This document shows positions 49,185 to 58,206 of a DNA stretch of 64,000 bases, in pieces. The stretch lies in NCBI GenBank assembly GCA_031254035.1, contig JAIRVF010000059.1, forward strand, positions 62,001-126,000, given 5' to 3'. The translations under genes were made by a program, and so were the position numbers. How positions within the stretch are numbered: position 1 is the stretch's first letter; each line of letters opens with the position of its first letter. The notes beneath the pieces were generated by a model, which had not been told where the DNA came from, ran no database searches, and saw only the letters and a list, made by a program, of their open reading frames with translations. The stretch is from Paenibacillus sp. GTDB taxonomy: Bacteria; Bacillota; Bacilli; Paenibacillales; Paenibacillaceae.

Positions 49185-51899
49185 TTATTGATTCGCAATC
49201 ATTTGACGAAGCACAGTTTGCAGAATACCACCATTGTGGTAGTAATCCACGTCCACCATGCTGTCTAGACGGGCCGAAACTGGGAATTCGAAGCTCGTTC
49301 CGTCCTCGCGTGTCGCCTTCACGGTCAGTGTTTGACCAGGTTTCACATCATTGCTCAGACCTGCGATATCGAACGTTTCTTTACCAGTCAGGCCAAGGCT
49401 CTTCCAGCTCGCTCCATCCTGGAATTGCAGCGGAAGTACGCCCATGCCAACCAGGTTGCTGCGGTGGATCCGTTCGAAGCTCTCAGATATAACCGCTTTG
49501 ACGCCCAGGAGGAAGGTACCTTTGGCCGCCCAGTCGCGGGAGCTTCCCGTACCGTATTCCTTGCCTGCGAGAACGATTAGGTTTCGGTTACCATCTTGGT
49601 ACTTCATAGATGCATCGTAAATGGACATCACTTCATCCGTTGGCAGGTATGTCGTTACGCCGCCTTCCGTTCCAGGTGCAACCTGGTTGCGGATCCGGAT
49701 GTTCGCGAAAGTACCACGCATCATGACTTCATGGTTACCACGGCGGGAGCCGTAGGAGTTGAAGTCCTTGCGCTCTACGCCATGCTCTTTCAGGTATAGG
49801 CCTGCAGGGCTGGTTGGCGAGATGTTGCCGGCAGGGGAGATATGGTCTGTAGTAACGGAATCTCCAAGCAGGGCAAGCACGTTAGCGTCCTTGATATCCT
49901 TGATGTCTTCCAGCTGGGTACCCAGGTTCTCGAAGAACGGAGGGTTTTGGATATAAGTCGATTTTTCATCCCACTCATACAGCTCGCCTTCCGGAACCGA
50001 AATCGCATTCCAGCGTTCGTTGGCGGTAAATACGTTTGCGTATTTTTGACGGAACATTTCCGCACCCAGGGACATGTTGATCGCTTCTTTGATTTCTTGG
50101 GATGTTGGCCAGATATCTTTCAGATATACAGGCTCGCCCTTTTGGTCATAGCCGATCGGATCGTTTTGCAGATCGATATTGACTGTCCCTGCCAGCGCAT
50201 AAGCAACTACGAGTGGAGGTGAAGCCAGGTAGTTAGCTTTAACCTGCGCATGGACGCGGCCTTCGAAGTTACGGTTACCGGACAGAACGGCAGCGACCGT
50301 CATGTCGTTGTCAGTAATAGCTTGGCTAACTTCATCCGGAAGCGGACCAGAGTTGCCGATACATGTTGCGCAGCCGTAACCTGCAACGTAGAAGCCGAGA
50401 GCTTCAAGGGATTCCAGCAGGCCTGCTTTTTTCAGGTACTCGGTTACTACCAGGGAACCTGGAGTCAAACTGCTCTTCACATAACCTGGTTTTTTCAGGC
50501 CGCGTTCAACCGCTTTTTTCGCCAGAATACCTGCTCCGAGCATAACGCTAGGGTTGGAAGTATTGGTACAGCTTGTGATCGCCGCGATCACAACTGCACC
50601 GGCGCTCATTTCTTCGGTCGAACCGTTTTTATGATTCACAGTTACTTTTTCTTCAATTTTCTCATCGCTTAGACCGTATCCGCCTTTTTCGATTGGTGTA
50701 CGGATGATGTCGTTAAAGGACTGCTTCATGTTCGTCAGCTCGATGCGGTCCTGCGGACGTTTAGGTCCAGCAAGGCTCGGTACAACGGAAGCCAGGTCGA
50801 GTTCGATCACGTCCGTGAACTCAGGATCTTCCGTATCAGCGGTGCGGAACATGTTTTGCGCTTTATAGTAAGCTTCAACCAGCTCGATTTGCTCTTCAGA
50901 ACGGCCAGTATTCCGCAGATAGGACAATGTTTCGCTGTCAACAGGGAAGAAGCCGATAGTTGCGCCGTATTCCGGTGCCATGTTTGCCACGGTAGCGCGG
51001 TCTGCTAGGCTGATGTTAGCAAGACCAGGACCAAAGAACTCGACGAATTTGCCGACGACGCCTTTTTTACGCAGTATTTGCGTAACCGTCAGGGCGAGGT
51101 CAGTTGCCGTAGCACCTTCAGCCAGGCTGCCTGTCAGCTTGAAACCAACTACGTCAGGAGTTACGAAATAGAGCGGTTGTCCGAGCATGCCAGCTTCCGC
51201 TTCGATTCCGCCAACGCCCCAGCCAACAACGCCGAGACCGTTGATCATGGTGGTATGGGAGTCCGTACCTACGAGAGAGTCAGGGTATACTACAGTTTCG
51301 CCATCGACCGTCTTGGTAGCTGCAACCGATGCGAGATACTCCAGATTGACCTGGTGAACAATGCCTGTAGCCGGAGGAACCGCACGGAAATTGTTGAACG
51401 CGGTTTGCGCCCAACGGAGGAAGCGATAACGCTCTTCGTTGCGTTCAAATTCGACTTCCATGTTATAGTTCAGCGCTTCGGGCGTTCCGAACGCATCGAC
51501 CATAACGGAGTGGTCAATAACGAGATCGACCGGTACGAGCGGATTGATCTTCTTCGGATCTCCGCCGGCTTTCTTAACAGTGTCGCGCATCGCTGCAAGG
51601 TCAACGACTACCGGTACGCCGGTGAAGTCCTGAAGTACGATCCGAGCAGGAATAAACGGAATTTCCTTATTGCTGCCGAGACCTTCATTCCATTTTGCAA
51701 GCTGGTTGATGTGCTCTTCAGTAATGGCGCGTCCGTCGAATTGGCGTACAGCGGCTTCCAAAAGTACTCTGATGGAGAACGGGAGCTTGGAGATGCTGCC
51801 GATTCCCTGTTCTTCAAGCGCCTGCAAGCTGTGATAGCGGTACGTTTTGCCGCTGACTTCCAAACTACGGGCAGTGGAGAATTGATCCTTTGCTGTCAT
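49185..51899 (-). CDS. acnA: aconitate hydratase AcnA
   Basis: A 904-residue 4Fe-4S aconitase/IRP1-type enzyme that interconverts citrate and isocitrate in the citric-acid cycle. Cluster Cys residues are in [19 protein letters not shown] and [19 protein letters not shown]; substrate-binding motifs [17 protein letters not shown] and [19 protein letters not shown] are intact. Bacterial AcnA can also bind mRNA when the cluster is lost. ATG 51899 follows GAGGAGG. It is expressed from a promoter at 52039-52067 with a palindrome (51991-52011) between promoter and gene that matches the operator of the IclR-type gene. Monocistronic. Confidence 0.96.
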   Translation of the reverse strand: MTAKDQFSTARSLEVSGKTYRYHSLQALEEQGIGSISKLPFSIRVLLEAAVRQFDGRAITEEHINQLAKWNEGLGSNKEIPFIPARIVLQDFTGVPVVVDLAAMRDTVKKAGGDPKKINPLVPVDLVIDHSVMVDAFGTPEALNYNMEVEFERNEERYRFLRWAQTAFNNFRAVPPATGIVHQVNLEYLASVAATKTVDGETVVYPDSLVGTDSHTTMINGLGVVGWGVGGIEAEAGMLGQPLYFVTPDVVGFKLTGSLAEGATATDLALTVTQILRKKGVVGKFVEFFGPGLANISLADRATVANMAPEYGATIGFFPVDSETLSYLRNTGRSEEQIELVEAYYKAQNMFRTADTEDPEFTDVIELDLASVVPSLAGPKRPQDRIELTNMKQSFNDIIRTPIEKGGYGLSDEKIEEKVTVNHKNGSTEEMSAGAVVIAAITSCTNTSNPSVMLGAGILAKKAVERGLKKPGYVKSSLTPGSLVVTEYLKKAGLLESLEALGFYVAGYGCATCIGNSGPLPDEVSQAITDNDMTVAAVLSGNRNFEGRVHAQVKANYLASPPLVVAYALAGTVNIDLQNDPIGYDQKGEPVYLKDIWPTSQEIKEAINMSLGAEMFRQKYANVFTANERWNAISVPEGELYEWDEKSTYIQNPPFFENLGTQLEDIKDIKDANVLALLGDSVTTDHISPAGNISPTSPAGLYLKEHGVERKDFNSYGSRRGNHEVMMRGTFANIRIRNQVAPGTEGGVTTYLPTDEVMSIYDASMKYQDGNRNLIVLAGKEYGTGSSRDWAAKGTFLLGVKAVISESFERIHRSNLVGMGVLPLQFQDGASWKSLGLTGKETFDIAGLSNDVKPGQTLTVKATREDGTSFEFPVSARLDSMVDVDYYHNGGILQTVLRQMIANQ

Positions 51900-51990
51900 A
51901 CATGTACCTCCTCAAAAATGTGGTCAGTGTGAACATCTCAGTGGGATGGCGATAAGCGATAAGCGATATGGGCAATCACTATGCCGTTCC

Positions 51991-52011
51991 TTGTTTCACT
52001 AGATGAAACAT
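51991..52011 (-). promoter_or_regulatory. candidate IclR operator, copy 2, in acnA leader
   Basis: TTGTTTCA-CTAGA-TGAAACAT: a 7-bp palindrome (TGTTTCA/TGAAACA) with a 5-nt spacer, the same arms and spacer length as at 40042-40062. It lies about 20-40 nt after the predicted acnA transcription start. Confidence 0.65.
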
Positions 52012-52038
52012 AATTTCAAAATAGTGAGGTTTGTTTTT

Positions 52039-52067
52039 AGTATACCGTTTACAAGACGGGTAGTAAA
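52039..52067 (-). promoter_or_regulatory. sigma-A promoter of acnA
   Basis: On the minus strand TTTACT (52067-52062) and TATACT (52044-52039) with a 17-nt spacer. Confidence 0.75.
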
Positions 52068-52085
52068 GAACTTTTTGCGTCCATT

Positions 52086-52261
52086 TATATGAAACGAAAG
52101 GATGGATTTTTGGGCTGGAAAATCGTTCGGGCGACCATTGGAATCCTTACGGCGCCTAAGGTTTGGTTCTACGGGATCGCTGGATATCATTCTTTCCTTT
52201 GATGACCCCAAGAAAACCCGAAATATACTTCGGCTCATAGTGGCTCGTTTCGTTTCATATA
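52086..52261. repeat. 176-bp segment with perfect 14-bp inverted ends
   Basis: TATATGAAACGAAA (52086-52099) and its exact reverse complement (52248-52261) bracket 148 bp without a supported gene, between the acnA promoter and the amidase gene. It could be a MITE (ends start TA) or a regulatory region. GAAAC within the arms echoes the IclR-type palindrome but without its symmetry. Confidence 0.5.
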
Positions 52262-52352
52262 TGTATACAAGAAGCCGTTTCATAAAGGGCGATAGGCTGT
52301 CCGGGCGGGAAAAACGGCTGTAAGTAACGGTAATGAGAGGGGAATAGAGCGT

Positions 52353-53372
52353 ATGGATAAGGGATGGAAACAGACACTCTACACCTATGTGAATCAATAT
52401 AATCAGCATCAAATTGACTACAGATCTCAGCAAATGCAGCAGGTGGTCACCGATCCGGCTTATCTTATGGCCAGGGCGGAGCGTTCCACCCGTCTTTCAC
52501 GGTGGTATGCGGAGCGGGGAGCCCGGCCTCTGCGCAGCGAAACGAGGGCCAAGCTGCTGCGGACGATTCGGGATACACCGGATGAGGCACTTATTGACGT
52601 GCAGCTGCATGTGCAGCTTTTTTACGAAAAAGGCGGAGCCACCCATATGGAGGAAATGATCCAGAGGGAGCGTCTTACGCTTATCCGCGACGGGGACGAC
52701 TGGGTAATCGTATCTGTTGAGCATCTCTCGCCGGAAAAGCATCCGGTGGCAGCAGGCACAAACGTTCCGGGAGGACCGTATGATTATGCCTATCACCAGC
52801 AGAGCAGCAGTTCGCAGCCGTATTTGAATTCTTACATCCTTCAGGGGGGCGGTACTGGCCGCAAGTCGATCAAGTACCGCCGCGAGGAAGCCGCAGCCTA
52901 TGCGGATAAATGGTGGAATTCGAGCAATCCCGAGTTTGTCGAATTCGATGTGAATTGCACCAGTTATGTCTCGCAATGTCTCTTTGCAGGGGATGCGCCA
53001 ATCAACTATACTGGTAAAAGAGAAGCAGGCTGGTGGTACAAAGGATATGTAGGCGGCAAAGAATGGTGGAGCTACAGTTGGGCTGTATCCAATGCGTTAG
53101 CAAGATTCCTTACGGCAAGCACATGGGGAATCCGGGGGGAGATCGTAGAGCGCCCTGAGCAGCTGATGTTGGGTGACGTCATTTTCTATGACTGGAACGG
53201 AAGTGGTTCTTTTCAGCATTCGACGATTGTGACTGCTTTCGACGCCGGTGGACAGCCGCTGGTAAATGCCAATACGGTCAGCAGCAGACACCGTTTCTGG
53301 GATTACAAAGATTCCTATGCGTGGACCGAAAACACCGTATATCGTTTTTTGCATATCCCAGACTACTTCTAG
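52353..53372 (+). CDS. amidase-domain (Amidase_6) protein
   Basis: A 339-residue protein with a C-terminal putative amidase domain, an NlpC/P60-like Cys-His fold expected to cleave peptidoglycan or amide bonds. The catalytic Cys is in VEFDVNCTSYVSQCLFAG (about residue 202) and the His in SFQHSTIVTAFD (about 288), followed by NANTVSSRHRFW. The first 150 residues are a helical, Arg/Glu-rich domain (HVQLFYEKGGATHMEEMI) often seen before this domain. No signal peptide is visible, so its location is unclear. The ATG follows GAGAGGGGA. Confidence 0.87.
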   Translation: MDKGWKQTLYTYVNQYNQHQIDYRSQQMQQVVTDPAYLMARAERSTRLSRWYAERGARPLRSETRAKLLRTIRDTPDEALIDVQLHVQLFYEKGGATHMEEMIQRERLTLIRDGDDWVIVSVEHLSPEKHPVAAGTNVPGGPYDYAYHQQSSSSQPYLNSYILQGGGTGRKSIKYRREEAAAYADKWWNSSNPEFVEFDVNCTSYVSQCLFAGDAPINYTGKREAGWWYKGYVGGKEWWSYSWAVSNALARFLTASTWGIRGEIVERPEQLMLGDVIFYDWNGSGSFQHSTIVTAFDAGGQPLVNANTVSSRHRFWDYKDSYAWTENTVYRFLHIPDYF

Positions 53373-53442
53373 AGCGTTATAATGGTAAGTGAGTACGACA
53401 GCAGGAACAGACTGCAATACAGTAAAAAGAAAGAGGTTTGGC

Positions 53443-54537
53443 ATGGGGAACAACAAAACAACCGTAGGCCTTGTTTATGGCGGCAAATCAGGTGAGCACG
53501 AGGTGTCGCTGCAAACGGCTTTTGCGGTCATGAATGCCTTTGATTACGATAAATACGAGCTGATTCCATTTTACATCACGAAGCAGGGGGAATGGAGAAA
53601 GGGTGACAAGCTTTCCGCGCCACTCGACAAAGTCGAGAAGCTGAAGATGGAGCATGGCAATGAAGGAACCGAAGGAGCGCTAAGCGCGATATTCAGTCGT
53701 CTGTATGGCGGGGAAGCCGAAGTAGATCTGATGTTCCCGCTTCTTCACGGAACCTTTGGCGAAGACGGCACGATCCAAGGCCTGTTTGAGATGGCAAATA
53801 TGCCGTATGTCGGTGCGGGCGTGCTGGCTTCTGCGGCAGGAATGGATAAGGTTGTGATGAAAAAACTGTTCGCGCAGGTCGGCCTTCCGCAGTGCAAATT
53901 TTGCTACTTCACCAAACCCCAATGGGAACGTAATAGCTTTGATTTGATCATGGGCGTTGAGGACGAACTGGGTTACCCATGCTTCATCAAGCCAGCCAAT
54001 CTTGGATCAAGCGTAGGTATTTCCAAGGCCAGAAACCGCGAAGAATTGGAGCGAGCAGTTGAGCTTGCATTCCGGTATGACCTAAAGGTTATAGTTGAGG
54101 AATTCGTGGATGCCCGCGAAGTGGAGGTTGCCGTTCTGGGCAATCAGGATCCGATGGCTTCGGTTCCCGGGGAGATTGTATCCTCTGCGGATTATTACGA
54201 CTATGCGGCAAAATACACCGACGGACAATCAGAGATGATCATCCCGGCTCCGGTGGATTCCGAAATGGCGGACCGCCTTCGTGAAGCGGCGTTGATCGCA
54301 TTCCAAGCGATTGAAGGCAGCGGCATTACCCGTGCGGATTTCTTCATCCGCAAGTCTGACGGTGCGATTCTGATCAACGAAGTCAATACGATGCCGGGCT
54401 TTACGCCATACAGCATGTATCCGCTTATGTGGCGGGAGACGGGCCTCGGTTATCAAGCGCTTCTTGACCGAATGATCGAGCTGGCCATGGAGCGTTACGA
54501 AAGCAAACAGGCCTTGAGCTACACCAACGAGCCTTAA
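53443..54537 (+). CDS. ddl: D-alanine--D-alanine ligase
   Basis: A 364-residue ATP-grasp ligase that makes D-Ala-D-Ala for cell-wall precursors. The N-terminal domain has VGLVYGGKSGEHEVSLQTA, the central region LLHGTFGEDGTIQGLFEMANMPYVGAGV with the substrate-binding Glu/Tyr area, the ATP-binding KPANLGSSVGISKA, and the metal-binding C terminus INEVNTMPGFTPYSMYP. The E-D-G-T-I-Q-G and Tyr in the omega loop (YDYAAKYT) indicate a D-Ala-D-Ala rather than D-Ala-D-Lac enzyme. ATG 53443 follows AAAGAGG; an upstream in-frame GTG lacks a site. A terminator follows. Confidence 0.94.
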   Translation: MGNNKTTVGLVYGGKSGEHEVSLQTAFAVMNAFDYDKYELIPFYITKQGEWRKGDKLSAPLDKVEKLKMEHGNEGTEGALSAIFSRLYGGEAEVDLMFPLLHGTFGEDGTIQGLFEMANMPYVGAGVLASAAGMDKVVMKKLFAQVGLPQCKFCYFTKPQWERNSFDLIMGVEDELGYPCFIKPANLGSSVGISKARNREELERAVELAFRYDLKVIVEEFVDAREVEVAVLGNQDPMASVPGEIVSSADYYDYAAKYTDGQSEMIIPAPVDSEMADRLREAALIAFQAIEGSGITRADFFIRKSDGAILINEVNTMPGFTPYSMYPLMWRETGLGYQALLDRMIELAMERYESKQALSYTNEP

Positions 54538-54565
54538 CCGCTTTTTTTTAGATATGTAGCAATCC

Positions 54566-54607
54566 AAAAGGTGTCCGGCCGGCGTAGTAAGAGGCCGGGC
54601 ACTTTTT
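54566..54607 (+). terminator. ddl terminator
   Basis: AAAAGGTG(T)CCGGCC pairs with GGCCGG(G)CACTTTTT; T tract on the + strand. Confidence 0.87.
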
Positions 54608-54609
54608 CA

Positions 54610-54770
54610 TAAAGTGCGTGTTTAAAAAAGTCAGACTTTCAGCACCGAGGCTTATGCTTCCGCAGTGCGTTTTTCCAAAACGCTTTAGCCTATGCTTCCG
54701 AAGTGCGTTTTTTCAAAACGCTTTAGTTGGATGGAGCTAGGGACTGAGGAGCGTAAACAACCTCAAAAGA
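54610..54770 (+). repeat. dispersed repeat family B, copy 4
   Basis: GTGCGTGTTTAAAAAAG, CTTTCAGCACCGAGGC, two tandem copies of about 38 bp (TATGCTTCCG...AAAACGCTTTAG), and AGTTGGATGGAGCTAGGGA, CTGAGGAGCG. It abuts the ddl terminator and runs up to the ribosome site of the next gene. Confidence 0.65.
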
Positions 54771-54786
54771 AAGGGAAGGTGAATAC

Positions 54787-55107
54787 ATGGGATTTCAAAC
54801 AGAATTCAACTCGGTGTGCAAGTTCAAAAGCGAGCAGGAACTGTACGAGCTTATGGAATATGGCCGTGGCAAAATGGTCAAGCAAGGCTTTCGCGTATTC
54901 CCTACAGGCCAGAAGGTGATCGCCTACACGCCGGATAACGTCGCGGTGGCGATCGTAAAAATTGTGGGCTGTATCGCCGAAATCAATTTTCAGGGACAGG
55001 AAGTAACTGAGGTTGAGATGGAGCTAATCCGCAAGCTGAATGAGGAAGAATCACGGATTCAAACGGATTTGGCTTATGAAATGTTTTTTGGAGAACATAC
55101 TCCTTAA
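54787..55107 (+). CDS. conserved-looking hypothetical protein
   Basis: A 106-residue acidic cytoplasmic protein that I do not recognise. It mixes helices (FKSEQELYELMEYGRGKMVKQGFRV, EVEMELIRKLNEEESRIQTDLAYEM) with a central beta-rich part (KVIAYTPDNVAVAIVKIVGCIAEINF), suggesting a small alpha/beta fold. The ATG follows GGGAAGG. It lies directly after a family B repeat and before a uvsE remnant. No operon partner is evident. Confidence 0.65.
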   Translation: MGFQTEFNSVCKFKSEQELYELMEYGRGKMVKQGFRVFPTGQKVIAYTPDNVAVAIVKIVGCIAEINFQGQEVTEVEMELIRKLNEEESRIQTDLAYEMFFGEHTP

Positions 55108-55145
55108 GGTGTTTTCATAAAGAGACCATAAGGAGCAGGAAAAAC

Positions 55146-55217
55146 ATGATCGTCAGGTTCGGTTATGTGGCTATGTCAATGATAATCAAGGACTCCGATC
55201 CGCTTTATTTGACTTAA
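55146..55217 (+). pseudogene. remnant of UV damage endonuclease gene (uvsE) start
   Basis: After AAGGAGCAG the ORF reads MIVRFGYVAMSMIIKDSDP and stops after 23 codons. The first eleven residues match the conserved N terminus of UvsE UV-damage endonucleases (MIVR-x-GYVAMS). Everything downstream of it is missing. The stop codon overlaps an ATG (55217) that opens another 24-codon frame, MRHLADYESEGIEILNGASI, ending at 55291, perhaps the tail of a second deleted gene. Confidence 0.6.
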
Positions 55218-55463
55218 TGAGGCATTTAGCGGATTATGAATCCGAGGGCATCGAGATTTTGAATGGGGCGAGCATCGAAGTCTCAGGCTGAATAGTGAAT
55301 CTGAAAGGGTGTTTAAATCGGATTTTCTTCGGAACATGTTCGCTTAGACTACTGCGGGTTTTGCCGTAAGCGGTCAAATCGGGCGAAACTTTAAATCTTT
55401 CATTACGTATATTTTAGAAGAATATGATTGGATAACGATAACACAGAAAGTAGAGTGAGAGCT

Positions 55464-56327
55464 TTGAACCAAAAGGATAAAACTCCTTATGTTGTGACGA
55501 GCAAAAGCTATACCGCTGTGGCGATAAATGCCGCTTCAAAAGCGGGTGAATGGATTAAAAGCAGATTGGGCACCGTAACACAATTAAATACCAAATCCGC
55601 AATCAGCGATCTGGTGACAGAAGTGGATAAGGGCGCGGAGCAAATGATCCGCAAGCTAATCTTTACCCACTTCCCAGATCATGCGCTTCTTGGCGAGGAA
55701 GGCGTGGAGCCTGGACCCGAAGCCTCGGCTAAAGCACTGGAGAAGCATGCTGGCGAAGAATACCTGTGGATCGTGGATCCCATTGATGGCACCACTAATT
55801 TCGTTCATGGCTTCCCGTTTTTTTCCGTCTCCATTGCACTCGCGCATAAAGGTGAAGTCATTGTTGGCGTGATTTACGATCCTTCGCGGGATGAAATGTT
55901 TGTAGCGGAAAAGGGCAAAGGGGCTTATGTCCATGGCAAACGGATGGAGGTATCCGGAGAGACCACGCTTGAGCAGAGCTTGATCGCTACTGGTTTTCCA
56001 GTAGGACTGGGCAGCACGCTTCCGGCAAATATGGCCGGTCTTGTGCATCTGGCACCGAAGGTCCGCAATATCCGCTCTGGCGGCTCGGCCGCGCTGCATC
56101 TTGCTTATGTGGCTGCAGGGCGGTTGACCGGCTTCTGGGAGATCGGCCTTAATGCCTGGGATATTGCCGCAGGTGCACTACTGGTGACGGAATCTGGTGG
56201 CCAAATCGGCGATACCAAAGGTGGCGCATTCCATTTGGGCGTACGTCAAGTCGTCGCTACGAACGGAGCTGTTCATGCGGAACTGGTGCAGGCTCTGAAG
56301 GAAGCCGCGGCAACCGGGTTTGAATAA
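55464..56327 (+). CDS. inositol monophosphatase family protein
   Basis: A 287-residue Mg-dependent phosphatase of the IMPase fold (inositol monophosphatase or related sugar/nucleotide phosphatase). Metal-binding motifs are intact: SDLVTEVDKGAEQMIR, LLGEEG, WIVDPIDGTTNFVHGFP and LNAWDIAAGALLVTESGG. The first 20 residues vary. The start is uncertain: TTG 55464 lies after a GAGTGAGAG stretch, GTG 55455 is 9 nt earlier and TTG 55428 has no good ribosome site. It is preceded by a degraded intergenic segment and followed by a small charged protein. Confidence 0.88.
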   Translation: MNQKDKTPYVVTSKSYTAVAINAASKAGEWIKSRLGTVTQLNTKSAISDLVTEVDKGAEQMIRKLIFTHFPDHALLGEEGVEPGPEASAKALEKHAGEEYLWIVDPIDGTTNFVHGFPFFSVSIALAHKGEVIVGVIYDPSRDEMFVAEKGKGAYVHGKRMEVSGETTLEQSLIATGFPVGLGSTLPANMAGLVHLAPKVRNIRSGGSAALHLAYVAAGRLTGFWEIGLNAWDIAAGALLVTESGGQIGDTKGGAFHLGVRQVVATNGAVHAELVQALKEAAATGFE

Positions 56328-56420
56328 CTAAGCTTGGTTCAAGCTGTTTTCTTCCTCATTTAACTGGGTATAAACATATCGTATTGGCCTGTTGGGGCCA
56401 ACGCAAAGGAGTGTCTGGCT

Positions 56421-56681
56421 ATGAGTGATAACCATGATATAGAGCGGCAGCTCAGTGAGATGCTAACCGAAGGCGAAATGGAAGAGAAGCAGGACCGAAA
56501 GGACCAGGAGCGGGAGCTGACCTCTCCAAGACATGAAATCCGGATTCAGACCGAACTGGATCCGATTGTGGAAGAAACGTGGAAATACCGCAGCATGGCA
56601 CGGGAACTTGATGACCGGTATGATCACTATTTGGACAAAACGAAGAGAGAGAAACCGGAAATAAAACCTACCGAAGATTAA
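56421..56681 (+). CDS. small charged protein of unknown function
   Basis: An 86-residue very hydrophilic protein, more than 40% Asp, Glu, Lys and Arg, with mostly helical propensity (ERQLSEMLTEGEMEEKQDRKDQ). No cysteine, membrane segment or recognised motif. The ATG follows AAAGGAG. A strong terminator follows it. Confidence 0.65.
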   Translation: MSDNHDIERQLSEMLTEGEMEEKQDRKDQERELTSPRHEIRIQTELDPIVEETWKYRSMARELDDRYDHYLDKTKREKPEIKPTED

Positions 56682-56700
56682 AGGGGTTTATGACTAAAGG

Positions 56701-56744
56701 AAGCCTTTATGGATCGCTATAAGCGCATTCATAAGGGCTTTTTT
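56701..56744 (+). terminator. terminator after small charged protein
   Basis: 11-bp stem AAGCCTTTATG/CATAAGGGCTT (one wobble) with a 6-T tail. Confidence 0.85.
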
Positions 56745-56793
56745 GTTGCCGTCATTTACTGGGGCGCATCTTCCAAATATTGCGAACAAGCGG

Positions 56794-56822
56794 TTAACGA
56801 TTCTAACAGGAGATGGTAAAAT
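56794..56822 (+). promoter_or_regulatory. sigma-A promoter of SGNH hydrolase gene
   Basis: TTAACG (56794-56799) and TAAAAT (56817-56822) with a 17-nt spacer. Confidence 0.6.
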
Positions 56823-56880
56823 AGAGAAAACCCGGCGCCTCACGTAGCTTGGGTTTTCATTGGTGAGAAGGAGTGATTGG

Positions 56881-58140
56881 GTGCGAAAGTTTTTTAAGAA
56901 GTACATATCGACCGTTTCGGTGGTGGTGCTAATGTCCACTATGCTGCTCGGGGCGGCCTCGGCTGCGCCGGATGTGCAGACAGAAACGGAGAAGAAGCCT
57001 TACCGTATTGTTGCGCTTGGCGACTCGCTTACGGTAGGTTATGAGCCAGGCAAAAGCGAAACTGACCTTCCTTACGGATTCGTGGATCGCTTGCAGGAGC
57101 AGGCCTTGCTGCATGGGCGTGCAGAGACGGTTAACGTCGGCATCGCCGGCTTAAAAAGCGGAGGGCTGCTAAATTTTGTGAAAGCCGTGAAGAAAGGCGA
57201 AGCAATTTCGGCCGATGAAATCCAGCCGAAACTGCCGGATCCACGTACGCCGCAAATTGGCGCCGCGACTGCAGAGACCAAAGCAGACTTAGCTAATGCG
57301 GATGTCATTACGATTACGATCGGCGGGAACGACTTGTCGGAGCTGGTGGGAACAGCGAGCAAGTTGAGTGATACCGATTTGCAAACGCGCTTGGGACAGC
57401 TGTTTAAGCAATACACAGACAGCATGGGCGTCATCGTTGCTGATCTGCATCAGCTGAATCCGGATGCGCTAATCGTGGTCGCGGACCAGTATCAGCCGAT
57501 GCCGGAAATTGCCGACCACGCCCTCTATTCGAAACTGGAGAACGCTGCGGACGCTTTTACCGGTGTGATCGATAAAATGGCGGCTGGTTTTGTGGGACAG
57601 GGCATCCAAGTGAAGGTGGCGCATATCGCCAAGGAGTTTGTCGGCGGTGAGGGCACGATGACCCATATGATCAAGGATCGGGACATTCATCCGAACCAGC
57701 TTGGTTACGAAGCGATGGCAAAGGTGTTTTCCGAAGTCATTTGGGGAGGCTATACCAAGCTTGCCGCACATGAAGCGGGAGCGCCGATGAGCGTTATCGT
57801 AAAAGGGAAAGAGCTGAACACCCCGTACAAGCCGATGATCCGCCAGAACTTGAACTTCGTGGCGATCAAGGATATCGTGGATGCCATTGGCGCCACATCC
57901 GAATGGGATAACAAAACATCCAGCACAACGATTACCTATGAAGGCCATACGGTTGATATAACGATCGGATCCGAAATAATTATAGTCGATGGTGAACCGT
58001 TGTCGGTTGAAGCTGCGGTTTTCCTGAACAAGATAGGTAATGAATCGAAAACCTATGTGCCGCTTGCAGCACTAGCATCGGGCCTTGGCCTTGATGTACA
58101 GTACGTATCCAAACTTAAAACGGTATTTATTAATCCATAA
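56881..58140 (+). CDS. secreted SGNH/GDSL hydrolase with copper-amine-oxidase-N-like domain
   Basis: A 419-residue exported protein. A signal peptide (RKFFKKYISTVSVVVLMSTMLLGAASAA) is followed by an SGNH hydrolase domain: block I ALGDSLTVGYE with the nucleophile Ser, block III IGGNDL, and block V RDIHPNQLGYEAMAK with the catalytic Asp/His. Residues about 305-419 resemble the copper amine oxidase N-terminal-like domain common in Paenibacillus surface proteins (FVAIKDIVDAIGATSEWDNKTSSTTITYEGHTVDI, YVPLAALASGLGLDV), which likely anchors it in the wall. It is probably an esterase or deacetylase acting outside the cell. The GTG at 56881 is placed after AAGGAG. Confidence 0.9.
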   Translation: MRKFFKKYISTVSVVVLMSTMLLGAASAAPDVQTETEKKPYRIVALGDSLTVGYEPGKSETDLPYGFVDRLQEQALLHGRAETVNVGIAGLKSGGLLNFVKAVKKGEAISADEIQPKLPDPRTPQIGAATAETKADLANADVITITIGGNDLSELVGTASKLSDTDLQTRLGQLFKQYTDSMGVIVADLHQLNPDALIVVADQYQPMPEIADHALYSKLENAADAFTGVIDKMAAGFVGQGIQVKVAHIAKEFVGGEGTMTHMIKDRDIHPNQLGYEAMAKVFSEVIWGGYTKLAAHEAGAPMSVIVKGKELNTPYKPMIRQNLNFVAIKDIVDAIGATSEWDNKTSSTTITYEGHTVDITIGSEIIIVDGEPLSVEAAVFLNKIGNESKTYVPLAALASGLGLDVQYVSKLKTVFINP

Positions 58141-58146
58141 TAAAAT

Positions 58147-58179
58147 GGAAGGCCCCGGGTTTCATACCCGGGGCCTTCC
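58147..58179. terminator. hairpin between SGNH gene and trpS
   Basis: Perfect 14-bp GC-rich stem GGAAGGCCCCGGGT/ACCCGGGGCCTTCC with a TTCAT loop, between convergent genes. T tracts are weak, but the stem is very stable. Confidence 0.75.
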
Positions 58180-58206
58180 TATACTTATGACAGCCAGCCG
58201 ATGTCT

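Noticed and set aside
49310..51932. Many long open frames opposite aconitase
   Set aside because: They are antisense shadows caused by codon bias of acnA; none has a credible start or domain.
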